Assembly: GCA_948567375.1 (NCBI GenBank)
Contig: OX419756.1
Location: 41,270,552-41,334,551 of the forward strand
Length of the DNA stretch: 64,000 nt
Source of the DNA: Lunularia cruciata
Lineage: Eukaryota; Streptophyta; Marchantiopsida; Lunulariales; Lunulariaceae
Direction: 5' to 3'
Shown: positions 23,772 to 34,200 of the stretch, piece by piece
How positions within the stretch are numbered: position 1 is the first letter of the stretch
How the letters are laid out: the number at the start of each line of letters is the position of its first letter
Translations under genes and position numbers: made by a program
Notes under the pieces: model-generated
Database searches by the model: none
The model's input: the letters and a program-made list of their open reading frames with translations, nothing else
What the model was told of the DNA's origin: nothing

Positions 23772-24212
23772 TGTCGTGAGGATCGTATGGTCTCGAGATT
23801 GCGCTGGGCACCTGGCTGCCTGCGCTTAGGCTTTTGGAGTGTTTTGTCCTTCTTGTACCGTCTATTATTAGTCCCGGCTCATTATTCTTGACCTCTTGGT
23901 TGGTCTATTATCCTCGGCTTTAATATGTTTTGGGTTTGGTGGGTTTTGCAGTTCTGGCCCAGATTGATCTTCCAGAGAGAATGATCTGGTGGGGTTTTGT
24001 GGAGTTGTCCACAAGTTATGCAATCGGACTCAATCCCGGGCAATTGGTTAAATGTGCTGACCCATCTACATAATCCGGACTGAGTGTAAAAAAAGAAGTA
24101 AAATTAAAAACATTATTATTATCTTTCCTACCGCTGTTTTCACATCAAGTACACACACTCAATCACTAGGAATCTCATTTCCATCTCAATTCCAAGTTTC
24201 ACAGTTTATAAT

Positions 24213-24713
24213 CCTTTGAGCCATGACACACGGCTCCTAACCAAACAGTGACCAAACTGAAGCACACTGACTAGCCAAGCACATGAAGAAAGAAAAGGAA
24301 TTGAGCAGGTCCTATTTCCTATTCCTTACAACTTGTCATCTCACTGTTCTGCAGCATCTCCAATTTGTCGTTCTTTCCGAGTCTCCACTGTCCAGTAGGT
24401 CCTTCCTCGGGATTCTCCTTTCTCTTCGATATTCCGGTATGTTAAATCCTCCCAAACACTCTGCACTGCTCTTGCCAAAGGTCTCTACGCCTTGTAGAAG
24501 CTCTTGACGAATCCCGTATCGAGCTTCTATATCCAGCCCTCGTATTATCTTGAGCTGAACATGACTTCTCTCTTCTTTTTGTTCATGCCCACCTTTCCTT
24601 TGCAAAGCTAGTCTGGCCTTTACCAAAACCTCTCTACTGTCATTTCCTAAAAGCTCTCTGTCCAGCCCTCATTTTTCTCAAAAAATTTCACGCCGTGTGT
24701 CATGGCTCAAAGG
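24213..24713. repeat. 500-bp segment bounded by 22-bp perfect inverted repeats
   Basis: Positions 24,213-24,234 (cctttgagccatgacacacg + gc) are the exact reverse complement of 24,692-24,713. The segment lies in the part of the C 3' LTR that has no counterpart in the 5' LTR. It also contains a copy (24,598-24,661) of LTR sequence found again at 24,850-24,910. It could be a MITE-like insertion or a by-product of rearrangement. No clear target duplication is visible. Confidence 0.5.
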
Positions 24714-25629
24714 CCAATGTTCTATGGGAGCAAGGAGGAGGGCATTGTCTTGCACTCCCGCAGACTTCTCCTTTGAAAAATCTCACGTAGATCCATTGAA
24801 AAACCCCTGTTCAGCCCTTCTCCTTCTTGAAAATCCTGCAACCTCTCCTTTGCAAGATAGTCTGGCCTTTCCCAAAAACTCTCTACTGTCATTACCCGAA
24901 AGCTCTCTGCTTCCAAGACTCATCATTCACAGGATTTTCAACAACAAAGTTCACAAGGTTGGATAAGTCAAATAGTTCTAGTCAAGACAATGCCTGCCCT
25001 AAGGTTGCAACTGCTCATCAACTCAGCCTGGCTCTTCACATATGCTCAGTCCGACAGCAGACAAGGCAACTCACCCTCCAAACCTCTTCATTCTCCTTTG
25101 GGAGATTACCCATCTGCAACTTCTGCAGCAAATCCCCTTCAGACCTGCACAAATTTCTCTCCCATTTTGTCCTTCATCACTCTATCCACATTTTCACACA
25201 GAAATCTTCCTCCTTCAGTCCTGTTCTCACCTTTGTGAGAGTTCCCTTATGCAACTCATGCAACCAACCCTTCAGACCTGCAAAAATTTTCTACTCCAAC
25301 CACTCACAACCCTTCACAGTCCTGCCCTTACATTCCATACATCTGCCCTCTGTCCAAGCTTTCAACTCTTGCAATTTTCCAGCCTTTACATTCATGCAAA
25401 ATTTCTCCTTCTTGCAACTCACCAAAACCCCTTCTTCTTCCTGCAAAATTTTTCTTTCTCCCAGCCCTCTCTCTTCTGCAAAGTCCTTCACTCTCTTGAG
25501 AAGAAAAACTTTTTGCCTTGCACTCTCAAGCCCTAACAGTCCTCATGCAAAAATTTTCCTTCTGTCCCAAACTTCTCTCCTGCATATGCTCCATTCCTTC
25601 CAACTCAAAACTTCCTGCCTTGATTGTTC

Positions 25630-27480
25630 ATCTGTCCAAACCCTTCACTTCTTGGAATTTCTCCTCCTGCCAAAATCCCTCCTGTCCAACTCAAAATTTC
25701 CTCTCATGTGTGTTCCTCTGTCCAAACCCTCCAGCTTCTTGAGAATTTCTCCTCCTGCCAAACCCCCTCCTCTCCAACTCGAAAATTCTTGCCCGAATTG
25801 TTCCTCTGTCCAAACCCTCGAGCTTCTCAAGAATTTCTCCTCCTGCCAAACCCCCTCCTGTCCAACTCAAAAAAATTTTCTCTTGTGTGTGTTCCTCTGT
25901 CCAAACCCTCCAGCTTCTCAAGAATTTCTCCTCTTGCCAAACCCCCTCATGTCCAACTCGAAAATTTCCTCTCATGTGTGTTCCTCTTTCCAAACCCTCC
26001 AGCTTCTCAAGAATTTCTCCTCCTGCCAAACCCCCCTCCTGTCCAACTCCAAAAAATCCTCCTCCTGTGTGTGTTCCTCTGTCCAAACCCTCCAGCTTCT
26101 CAAGAATTTCTCCTCCTGCCAAACCCCCTCCTGTCCAACTCAAACTTTCCCTCCTCCTGTGTGTGTTCCTCTGTCCAAACCCTCCAGCTTCTCGAGAATT
26201 TCTCCTCCTGCCAAACCCCCTCCTGTCCAACTCTAAATTTCCCTACTCCTGTGTGTGTTCCTCTGTCCAAAGCCTCCAGCTTCTTGAGAATTTCTCCTCC
26301 TGCCAAAACCCCTCCTGTCCAACTCCAAAAAATCCTCCTCTTGTGTGTGTTCCTCTGTCCAAACCCTCCAGCTTCTCGAGAATTTCTCCTCGTGCCAAAC
26401 TCCTCTTGTCCAACTCCAAAAAAAATCCTCTCCTGTCCAACTCGCAAAATTTCCTTCATGTGTGTGTTCCAAACCCTCCAACTTCTCAAGTATTTCTCCT
26501 CCTGCCAAACTCCCTCCTGTCCAACTCGAAAATGTCTCTCCTGTGTGTGTTCCTTTATCCAAACCCTCCAGCTTCTCAAGAATTTCTCCTCCTACCAAAC
26601 CCCCCTCCTGTCCAACCCCAAAAAAAAATCCTCTCCTATCCAACTCAAAAATCTTCCTTCATGTGTGTGTTCCTCTGTCCAAACCCTCTAGCTTCTCAAG
26701 AATTTCTCCTCTTGCCAAACCGCCTCCTGTCCAACTCAAAAATTTCTCTCTTGTGTGTGTTCCTCTGTCCAAACCCTCCAGCTTCTCGAGAATTTCTCCT
26801 CCTGCCAAACCTCCCTCTTGTCCAACTCCAAAAAATCCTCCTCATGTGTGTGTTCCCTGTCCAAACCCTCCAGCTTCTCGAGAATTTCTCCTCCTGCCAA
26901 ACCCCCTCCTGTCCAACTCAAAATTTCCCTCCTCCTGTGTGTGTTCCTCTGTCCAAACCCTCCAGCTTCTTGAGAATTTCTCCTCCTGCCAAACCTCCTC
27001 CTGTCCAACTTGAAATTTCCCTCCTCCTGTGTGTGTTCTTCTGTCCAAAGCCCCCAGCTTCTTGAGAATTTCTCCTCTTGCCAAACCCCCTCCTGTCCAA
27101 CTCCAAAAAATCCTCCTCCTGTGTGTGTTCCTCTGTCCAAACCCTCCAGCTTCTCGAGAATTTCTCCTCATGCCAAACCCCTCTTGTCCAACTCCAAAAA
27201 AAATCCTCTCCTGTCCAAGTCGAAAATTTTCCTTCTTGTGTGTGTTCCTCTGTCCAAACCCTCCAGCTTCTCAAGAATTTCTCCTCTTGCCAAACCCCCT
27301 CCTGTCCAACTCGAAAATTTCTCTCCTGTGTGTGTTCCTCTGTCCAAACCCTCCAGCTTCTCAAGAATTTCTCCTCCTGCCAAACCCCCCTCCTGTCCAA
27401 CTCCAAAAATCCTCCTCCTTTGTGTGTTCCTCTATCCAAACCCTCCAGCGTCTCGAGAATTTCTCCTCCTGCCAAACCCC
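25630..27480. repeat. ~90-bp minisatellite in the C 3' LTR, about 20 units
   Basis: The unit contains 'tctcctcctgccaaacc', 'tcctgtccaactc', 'tgtgtgtgttcctctgtcc' and 'aaaccctccagcttctc' in that order. Counting the phrase gtccaaaccctccag and its variants gives about 20 units between 25,637 and 27,433, with spacing mostly 89-93 bp and a few longer units of about 115-120 bp. The long open frames on both strands here are by-products of the pyrimidine-rich repeat and not genes. Confidence 0.9.
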
Positions 27481-27819
27481 CTCCTGTCCAGCTCCAAAAA
27501 AATATCCTCTCCTGTCCAACTCAACAAATTTCCTGTCCAACCTTGCTCACTTTCCGAAAAACCTTACTCCTCTCTTCTCACGAAAATTTCTGCAACTTCT
27601 CTCGAAATCCTCTGCAAACTTCCCTCTTGAAATCTCTTGGCATTTTTTGAAAACCCTCAGCCCTTCTTTGTCTCCTCACTTTCTCCTGAAACCAGGTAGC
27701 AAAACCACACCCGAGACATATTATCATAAATCCCTGTTCCTTACAACAAATAAAAGAGAAAAGAAAATTTATCACACCAAAAGCCTCAAGGGTACACATG
27801 GGCTATTTTCCCGACGACA

Positions 27820-27832
27820 TTCACCCCCACCA
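27820..27832 (-). promoter_or_regulatory. Polypurine tract of element C
   Basis: The minus strand reads TGGTGGGGGTGAA immediately before the LTR end TGTCGTCGGG. Position and purine content fit a plus-strand primer. Confidence 0.7.
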
Positions 27833-27859
27833 ATCCTGTGCAGCCTCTGGTCTGCACCA

Positions 27860-29262
27860 TCAAGCCTCTAGAAATCTAGTGCAAACCTTCCTCCAAAACA
27901 TGATCAGGTAATTCTTCCAAGTCGCTTCTTTTCTGTTATCTCCTTCTGCAACTCCAATATTGTGTTGGAACGTATCTCTACTGTTCTCTTTCAAATCTTG
28001 CACTTTGTTGTAGAGCTTATGGTTTCCCACAAGTAAATTCTGATATCCTCCTATTGCTGCTTTGGTAGGCTCTTGGATTCTAATATAGACGTCTGCAATA
28101 GAGTCACGCCATGCATTATGGAACCCCACAACCAGAAGTCTACTATTTTGTGATGCTACTTGGAGATCCTTTAGCTTCTTGAGAAAACTTTGCAGGCAGT
28201 TCTTGAAGGACCCCTGCTTCTCTTGCAAAATCTTGGCAGCTGCCTTTGAACTGGTCCCCAAAGCACAATATTTGTTCTTGGACTCCTGGAGCTGAAGTTC
28301 AATGCTCACCATCCTTTGTTCCATTTCTAGCCCCAACTCTTCTTTCTGCAATTTGTACAACTGTGCATGCCCTTCACTCAATCTCGTAGTGCACCGATAT
28401 CGGTCAAAGAAGTGGTTTTATCCAAAAGCTACATCTTCTCTTGAGCAAGTATTACTAGTTCTTGATTTGACCCTTTGAGAGTGTTGATATCCTTCATGAG
28501 TAGACTAGTTGTTGACAAAAACTCCTTCCTTTTGTTGGCAAGCTGTATTCTCTTCTGATCCAATAGCTTGAATGTACTTGTCCCTTCAGCCAACATTTCC
28601 TTTTCCCCCAAAACATCTTCTTGTACATCAACCAATTTGCCTTTTCTTCTGTTCTTCCTTCTTTGACAAGTCCTTTTGTGGCTTTGATTTGGTCTGGCCA
28701 TTTTGCACCATATCGGCATCCATGAGCAGCAACTCAAGCTCTGCCTTCCTCTTCTTCTCTTCCTTCTTTTGGAAGGCTGCCTCTTCCTTCTTCTTCTTCT
28801 CTTGCGCAGGTAGGCTTCCAATACCATTTCACCACTCTTGGTCTTCCTCATCTTCTCCATAAGTTCCTCACTAAGCTCATCTAGTCCTATGTGAAACTTT
28901 ATCTCAATGTTTCCTTTCTCTGATATCTTGCACACCACCTTTTCCTCGTCCAATCCTCCTGTCTTTGACAACAAGAAAAGATACTTTGCTTGCAACTTAT
29001 CTTTCTCCTTACCAATAACCTTCTCAATATTGCTATTCCCATCCTCTTTGACTCTACCGCCTTCTTGCTCAGAGTCAGAACTTGATGCCACATAGCCTTT
29101 GAAGTCTTGTTCATTCAGTTGGTCAAGATTGAACTTCTGCCTCAAAGTATTCTCATACTCCTGCAGCTTCTTAGGATCAACTTCATCATCAATTTTGTTG
29201 TCGTTGTGGCTGTAAGTACCTTGAGGTCCCTGCATTGCTTCCTTTGCTATCTGCTCACCCAA
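27860..29262 (-). pseudogene. Carboxy-terminal coiled-coil region of the C protein
   Basis: Two open frames cover this part. The first (28,429-29,262) starts in an acidic region (KKLQEYENTLRQKFNLDQ, SSSDSEQEGG) and enters a Lys/Arg/Glu-rich stretch that shifts frame near 28,780. The second (27,860-28,381) is rich in heptad-like Leu/Lys/Gln (MEQRMVSIELQLQESKNKY, LQSFLKKLKDLQVASQNSR). This is predicted coiled coil. No protease, RT, RNase H or integrase is found between the PPT and gag, which makes C non-autonomous. Function of the tail unknown; self-assembly is possible. Confidence 0.55.
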
Positions 29263-30569
29263 AATTTAGATGAATATATTGTCAAAGACTTGACTTCCCC
29301 TCCTTTCAGTTGGAAAGAGCACAGCCCTAGAGGCAAGTCTAATGCTCTGGTGTGGCCCCAATCCATGTTTGTGAGTGCAAGCCTTTCAGTTCCCTGATTT
29401 GTGGCAGGAACCTTCTTCTCTTCATTTCGCACCTTTTCGGCATCACTCTCACTATCTGAAGATGATGATAACGAGCATGACTCTTCTTCCTCCTCTGCAT
29501 CTTCATAAATTCCTGATCCTTCTTCTTCTTCACCCAAAGGAAAAAACAAAGCCCTCATTTGACGCATTTTAAGTGGATCTTGTCTCAATTCAGAAGGTAA
29601 TAAGTGAAGCAATGCTGCTTGAGAAGCAACACTATGAATCTGGTCATACCTTTCCTCATCTTTGTCAACTTCCACAGCTTCCTTACCAATGTCAGGACCT
29701 TTTGGTGGGAGATCTTCAGAATTCTTCTCCACACCTTCCATCACATCTTTTCCTAAAAGAACTAGCTCCATGCTAGATCCTTGTTGAGGATTTTCTTCCT
29801 TGTCAGAGTCATCCAACCTGTTTTTGCTGAAGTGATTCCCTTGAAACCTCCATTCTCCCCTTAGACCATCATGCAAGATAAAATCAGCACCCTGTTCTTC
29901 AGTTTTCTTCTTCAATCTCTTCTCAAATTTATCTGCCTCTATTCCTCCAATAAAATGTTGCCCACTCTTCTTGTCAATGGTAAGAGCTTTCCTTACCTTT
30001 GCTTTTGGTGGCCATTCCACCTCTGACTCCTTTACAGCAAACCTTGTATCATGAAACTCATGAGGGTACCAAGAATTTATACCAACCTTGCTTTCGTTTT
30101 TGGGCAATCTTTGAAATTGCGGGTCATGGTGAACTTGAGAAACTTGAGCATCTCCCACTAGAGGTCCATCTTGTCCATACCTCTTTGTTTCTCCTCCTTG
30201 ATATGTGTTCTTCTTCTTTTCCATCTCATCTAAATCTGTACTTTGTTTCATCTCACCCACTGCACTATACACACTAGGCCCAAAAGTAGCAATTGCCATA
30301 CCTACTTCACGTGTGCCCAAGTGTCTCTCCAGCAATGCCTTCATGCCTCCTCTGTTCCAGTTCAGCGGTGTTGGCTCCCCAGTGTCAAAGAAGGCAACCT
30401 TCTTCATTCCGGGCTCTCCCACAAATTTCACCAGCTGCTTATGCAACGCTTTTGATAGCTCCTGGCAATCTCTCTTAGCATGACTTTTACTATCACACCA
30501 CATGCACCCATAGAGCTGTCTCTTCTCTCCGATTGTTCTTGCAGTACTACTCCCACTCTGCAGCTGGTC
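29247..30569 (-). pseudogene. C Gag, zinc-knuckle and middle region
   Basis: The frame starts just inside the A insertion site. A CX2CX4HX4C knuckle (CMWCDSKSHAKRDC) is encoded at about 30,473-30,515, followed by LSKALHKQLVKFVGEPG, TPLNWNRGGMKALLERHLG and a long, acidic, low-complexity stretch with SSSSDSESDAEK near 29,440-29,480. The upstream part of the same protein is at 38,371-39,225. Removing A and one GGTC duplication rejoins the reading frame through the site (...KVD / QLQS...). The frame ends at 29,247, overlapping the next one by 16 bp, which points to a frameshift. Confidence 0.65.
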
Positions 30570-31248
30570 TGTGAGCCGGCCTGTCTCTCACTCAGGATGA
30601 ACCTCTGATGGCTATTATGGTAGCGCACCATGGACTAAGAAGGCAAGGAACCCCAACTCCATCATACTCCTCCAAGGCTAACACTCCAAGACTCAAGACA
30701 TTGCTCACTAGAGAACTCAATGAGAGAGAGATAGTTGCAAATGAAAGGATGATGAGTACCTCCTCACTCCTTGTTTATATACTTGTGAAATAGTTACGTA
30801 CCAAAGTTACTAATTACCGTAGTAACTCAAGTTACTAGACTAAAAGTCAAGTAAAGTCAAAAAGTAGAAAGGAATATCCATTCACATGGGCATATTCCCC
30901 TTATCTTGACCCAACCACTAAAGCAAGGATTCCTTCACATGGGCTATCCTTGGACTAAAGAAGAATCCAAAACAAAAAGGCTTGCGGGCCCAAGAGTTCT
31001 CAACTCTTTCCCCAAAGCCAAACACCTAGGAATAATACCAAGTCAACACACTAAAATCCAAAATAGTGGTGCTCATCTTTTCTACTTCCTCTAAAGTAAG
31101 GTCCCATCTATCTTAGCTATGACTAACTTTAGCTAACCATGACTAATATAGAACCATCCTTTATCTCTATATAAATAATATCTCTTAAGTACTTGTAATA
31201 CCAAGCTAAATATCACAATACCACACACATGCACAAATGGGTGTTACA
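30570..31248 (-). repeat. 3' LTR of A
   Basis: Plus-strand view: TGTGAGCCGGCCTG ... GGGTGTTACA, 679 bp. A TATATAAAC-type box (minus strand, near 30,772-30,780) precedes the conserved leader of the LTR transcript. The polypurine tract (minus: GTCCGGGGGTAAA) is at 31,249-31,261. Confidence 0.95.
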
Positions 31249-31296
31249 TTTACCCCCGGACTAAGTTTTCACTTTGTCCTCAAAGTGAAGGTCTCT

Positions 31297-34200
31297 CTAC
31301 CTTCTATGGTACATCTTCAACTTATCATGGTTAATCCTATCAAAGTGTCTTCCTCCCAACTCCTTGAGATCATAGGTGTAATTGCCCCACACCTTCTCTA
31401 CTATGAAAGGTCCAAAGTACTTAGGCAAAAACTTCTTTTGCACTCTCTTGAATCGAATAGAATCAAACAACATTACCCAATCACCTTCTTTGAAAGGCTC
31501 CACCTTCTTCTTGCCTTGCCTCTTGTCATAGCTCTCCTTTTGTTTCCTTTGGGCTTGCTCCACTCGAACCATAGCAACTGCTCTTGCCTCTTCCAACTCC
31601 ATGAGTTGATCCTTCCTTGACTTCCCTGCATCACTTCCTTGTGCTTTCTTCAATCTTCTATGAATGCTTTGGAAGGTAGTAAGATCAAAGTGAATAGGTA
31701 AGGTAGACTCAATACCATACACCAATTGGAATGGAGAATATCCAGTGGAAGTCTTCATGGTTGTCCTATACTCCCACAAAACTGCATGAATCCTCTTGTC
31801 CCAATGATGTTTAGCCCCCTCCATTTCTGCATCTTTGGCCAACATCATGCACAAGGTCTGATTGGTTCTCTCTGCCAAGCCATTGGAATTTGGCTTATAG
31901 GATATAGTTACTCTATGTGTGATAGAGAAATGTCGTAGCATGGCTGTAGTAATGCTTCCTGTAAACTCTCCTCCTCTATCAGAAACCAACTCCAAAGGGC
32001 ATCCAAACCTAGTGATAATGCGTTCATAAAGAAATCTACCCACTTCATCTTCATTCTTGTCCCTCAATGGTCTAGCCTCAACCCACTTGGTAAGGTAATC
32101 AGTAACTACCACAATGTACCGATTGTTCCTTGGGGTTCTATTGAGAGGTCCTACAAAATCAATTCCCCACTTCTCAAAAGGTCCTAGCAATGGAATTGAT
32201 CTAAGTGGTGGAGTGGATGTAGACTTTCTAGCAAAAGCTTGACAAACATGACAAGTTTTGCAATAATCAAGACAATCCTTGAAAATCCCTCTCCAATGGT
32301 AACCTGCATCTAGAATCTTGAAAGCAGTCACCTTTCCTGCAAAGTGTCCTCCACATACTAAACCTTCATGAAACTCCTTTATGAGTAGGATAGACTCTTC
32401 CTTACCCACTGCTCTTCGAAGTAGACCATCTGCTCCTTGGTGAAAAAGAGTATCCTCCACCATTGTGTAAGGTCTAGATCTTGCTGCAAGGGCCTTCCTC
32501 TCCCTAGCATGCATCCCTTCTGGATAGTTACCTCTTGTCACAAAATCCACAATCTCCTTGTACTCCATTGGAATCTCTTGAGTGACTGAGATTGTCATGA
32601 GCTCCTCATCCGGGAAGGAATCATCTACTGGCTCATCTCCATCATGATCATAGGCTCTAGATAACAAATCAGCATTTGCATGTTTCTTTCCTGGCCTATC
32701 CTCAATTGTGTAGTCATACTCAGACAAGAGTATCATCCACCTTGCTAGTCTCCCTTCAACATTAGGCTTGTTGAAGATGTACTTCAAAGCCTTGTGATCC
32801 GTGACAATTGTGGCTTTCCCTCCAATCAAGTAGTGTCTAAACTTCTTGAGACCAAAGATCACTCCCAACCCTTCTCTCTCTGTGACAGAGTAGTTCATCT
32901 CTGCTGAAACCATCTGCCTACTAGCATAAGCTATTGGATGATCATGCCCATCTTGGTCTAATTGACTAAGAGTGCATCCTATAGCTACATTAGAAGCATC
33001 AGTGTAGAGGATGAAAGGCTTACTCCAATCAGGTTTAGCAAGAATTGGAGCTACAACAAGGGATTGCTTGAGCTCCTCAAAAGCTTTGAGAGCCTCCTTG
33101 TCTTCCAAAATCACCATGTAATCTACACCCTTCTTCATGTAGATGGTCAATGCATAAGCCTTGTTGGAAAATGAGAAGATGAACCTCCTATAGTACCCAA
33201 CCATTCCCAAGAATTGGCGTAACTTTGTCAAGCTTGAAGGGAATGGAAGGTCTGAGATTTTCCTCACCTTCTCAGGATCAACTGCTATTCCATCCTTGGA
33301 GATGATGTGCCCCAAAAGTAGACCTTCTTCACATCCAAAAATGCACTTCTCTGGGTTGAGTGATGCATTTGCCTCATCCAAGCGTTGCAAGACTTTGATT
33401 AGGTGCTCAAAGTGCTCCTCCTTGCTCCCATAGACACAAAAGTCATCAATGAAATCTCTCACAAATTTCCCAATGAAAGGTTCAAATACCTTGTTCATGA
33501 ACCGTTGGAATGTGGCTGGAGCATTGCAAAGCCCAAAAGGCATGACCTTGAAAGCGTAAGTTCCCCAAGGTGTGGTGAATGTGGTGAGTTGTTGATGCTC
33601 TGGTGCAATCTTTATTTGGTTATATCCACTATAACCATCTCCAAAACTGTACCTCTCATGACCTGCAACCTCCTCCAAGATCTCATCAATGAATGGCAAT
33701 GGGTAGTAGTCCTTCTTGGTAACAGCATTAAGCTTCTTGTAATCCACACATACCCGAAGCTTGCCATTCTTTTTCTTCACAATGACAATTAGAGACACCC
33801 ATTCTGAATTCTCCACCTCAAAGATAAATCCAGCCTCCTTGAGCTTATCAATCTCCTCCTTCACAACCAAAGATATTGGTGGGCTAATCCGACGTTGCTT
33901 TTGGCGGATTGGTCTTGCATGTGACTCCACCTCTATCTTGTGCTCCTCCAAGGTGACTTCCTTCAAATCCTTGTAACTAAAAGCAAACACATGGATGAAC
34001 TTGCGGAAAATCTCCTCAAATCTCACCTTCTCCTCCTTGGTAACATTTGGGCCATACTTGAGGGTAGATAACCTTCTCTCTACCTCCTCAAGTGTCAATG
34101 GTGATTTATCTGGGTCCTTCAAAACCTCTGGCTTAGGTGCAAAATCCATAGCACACAAAGGATACACATCTGAATCAGATTCAGATTCATCCTCCTCCGT

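Larger units (their letters stand above)
23772..27819 (-). repeat. 3' LTR of element C (4.05 kb)
   Basis: Boundaries are TGTCGTGAGG at 23,772 and CCCGACGACA at 27,819, matching TGTCTTGGGG (39,334) and CCCAACGACA (49,486) of the other LTR. TGTC/GACA form the terminal inverted pair. The shared body is clear at 24,910-25,230 against 39,830-40,144, and at 25,215-27,819 against 47,663-49,486. The segment 24,160-24,900 does not match the other LTR. The LTR contains the ~90-bp minisatellite listed separately. Confidence 0.85.

Noticed and set aside
25630-27480. CRISPR-like regular array
   Set aside because: Units are near-identical throughout with no unique spacers, and the context is a plant LTR.
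24827-27871. Long open frames (up to 469 codons) on both strands across the C 3' LTR
   Set aside because: They follow the ~90-bp minisatellite in several frames at once and have no domain. A pyrimidine-rich tandem repeat without stop triplets explains them.
30906-31094. A repeated 62-codon frame (MTQPLKQGFLHMG...) at 30.9, 38.0, 40.5 and 47.3 kb
   Set aside because: It lies inside the LTRs of A and B and is duplicated simply because LTRs are duplicated; there is no other sign of coding.
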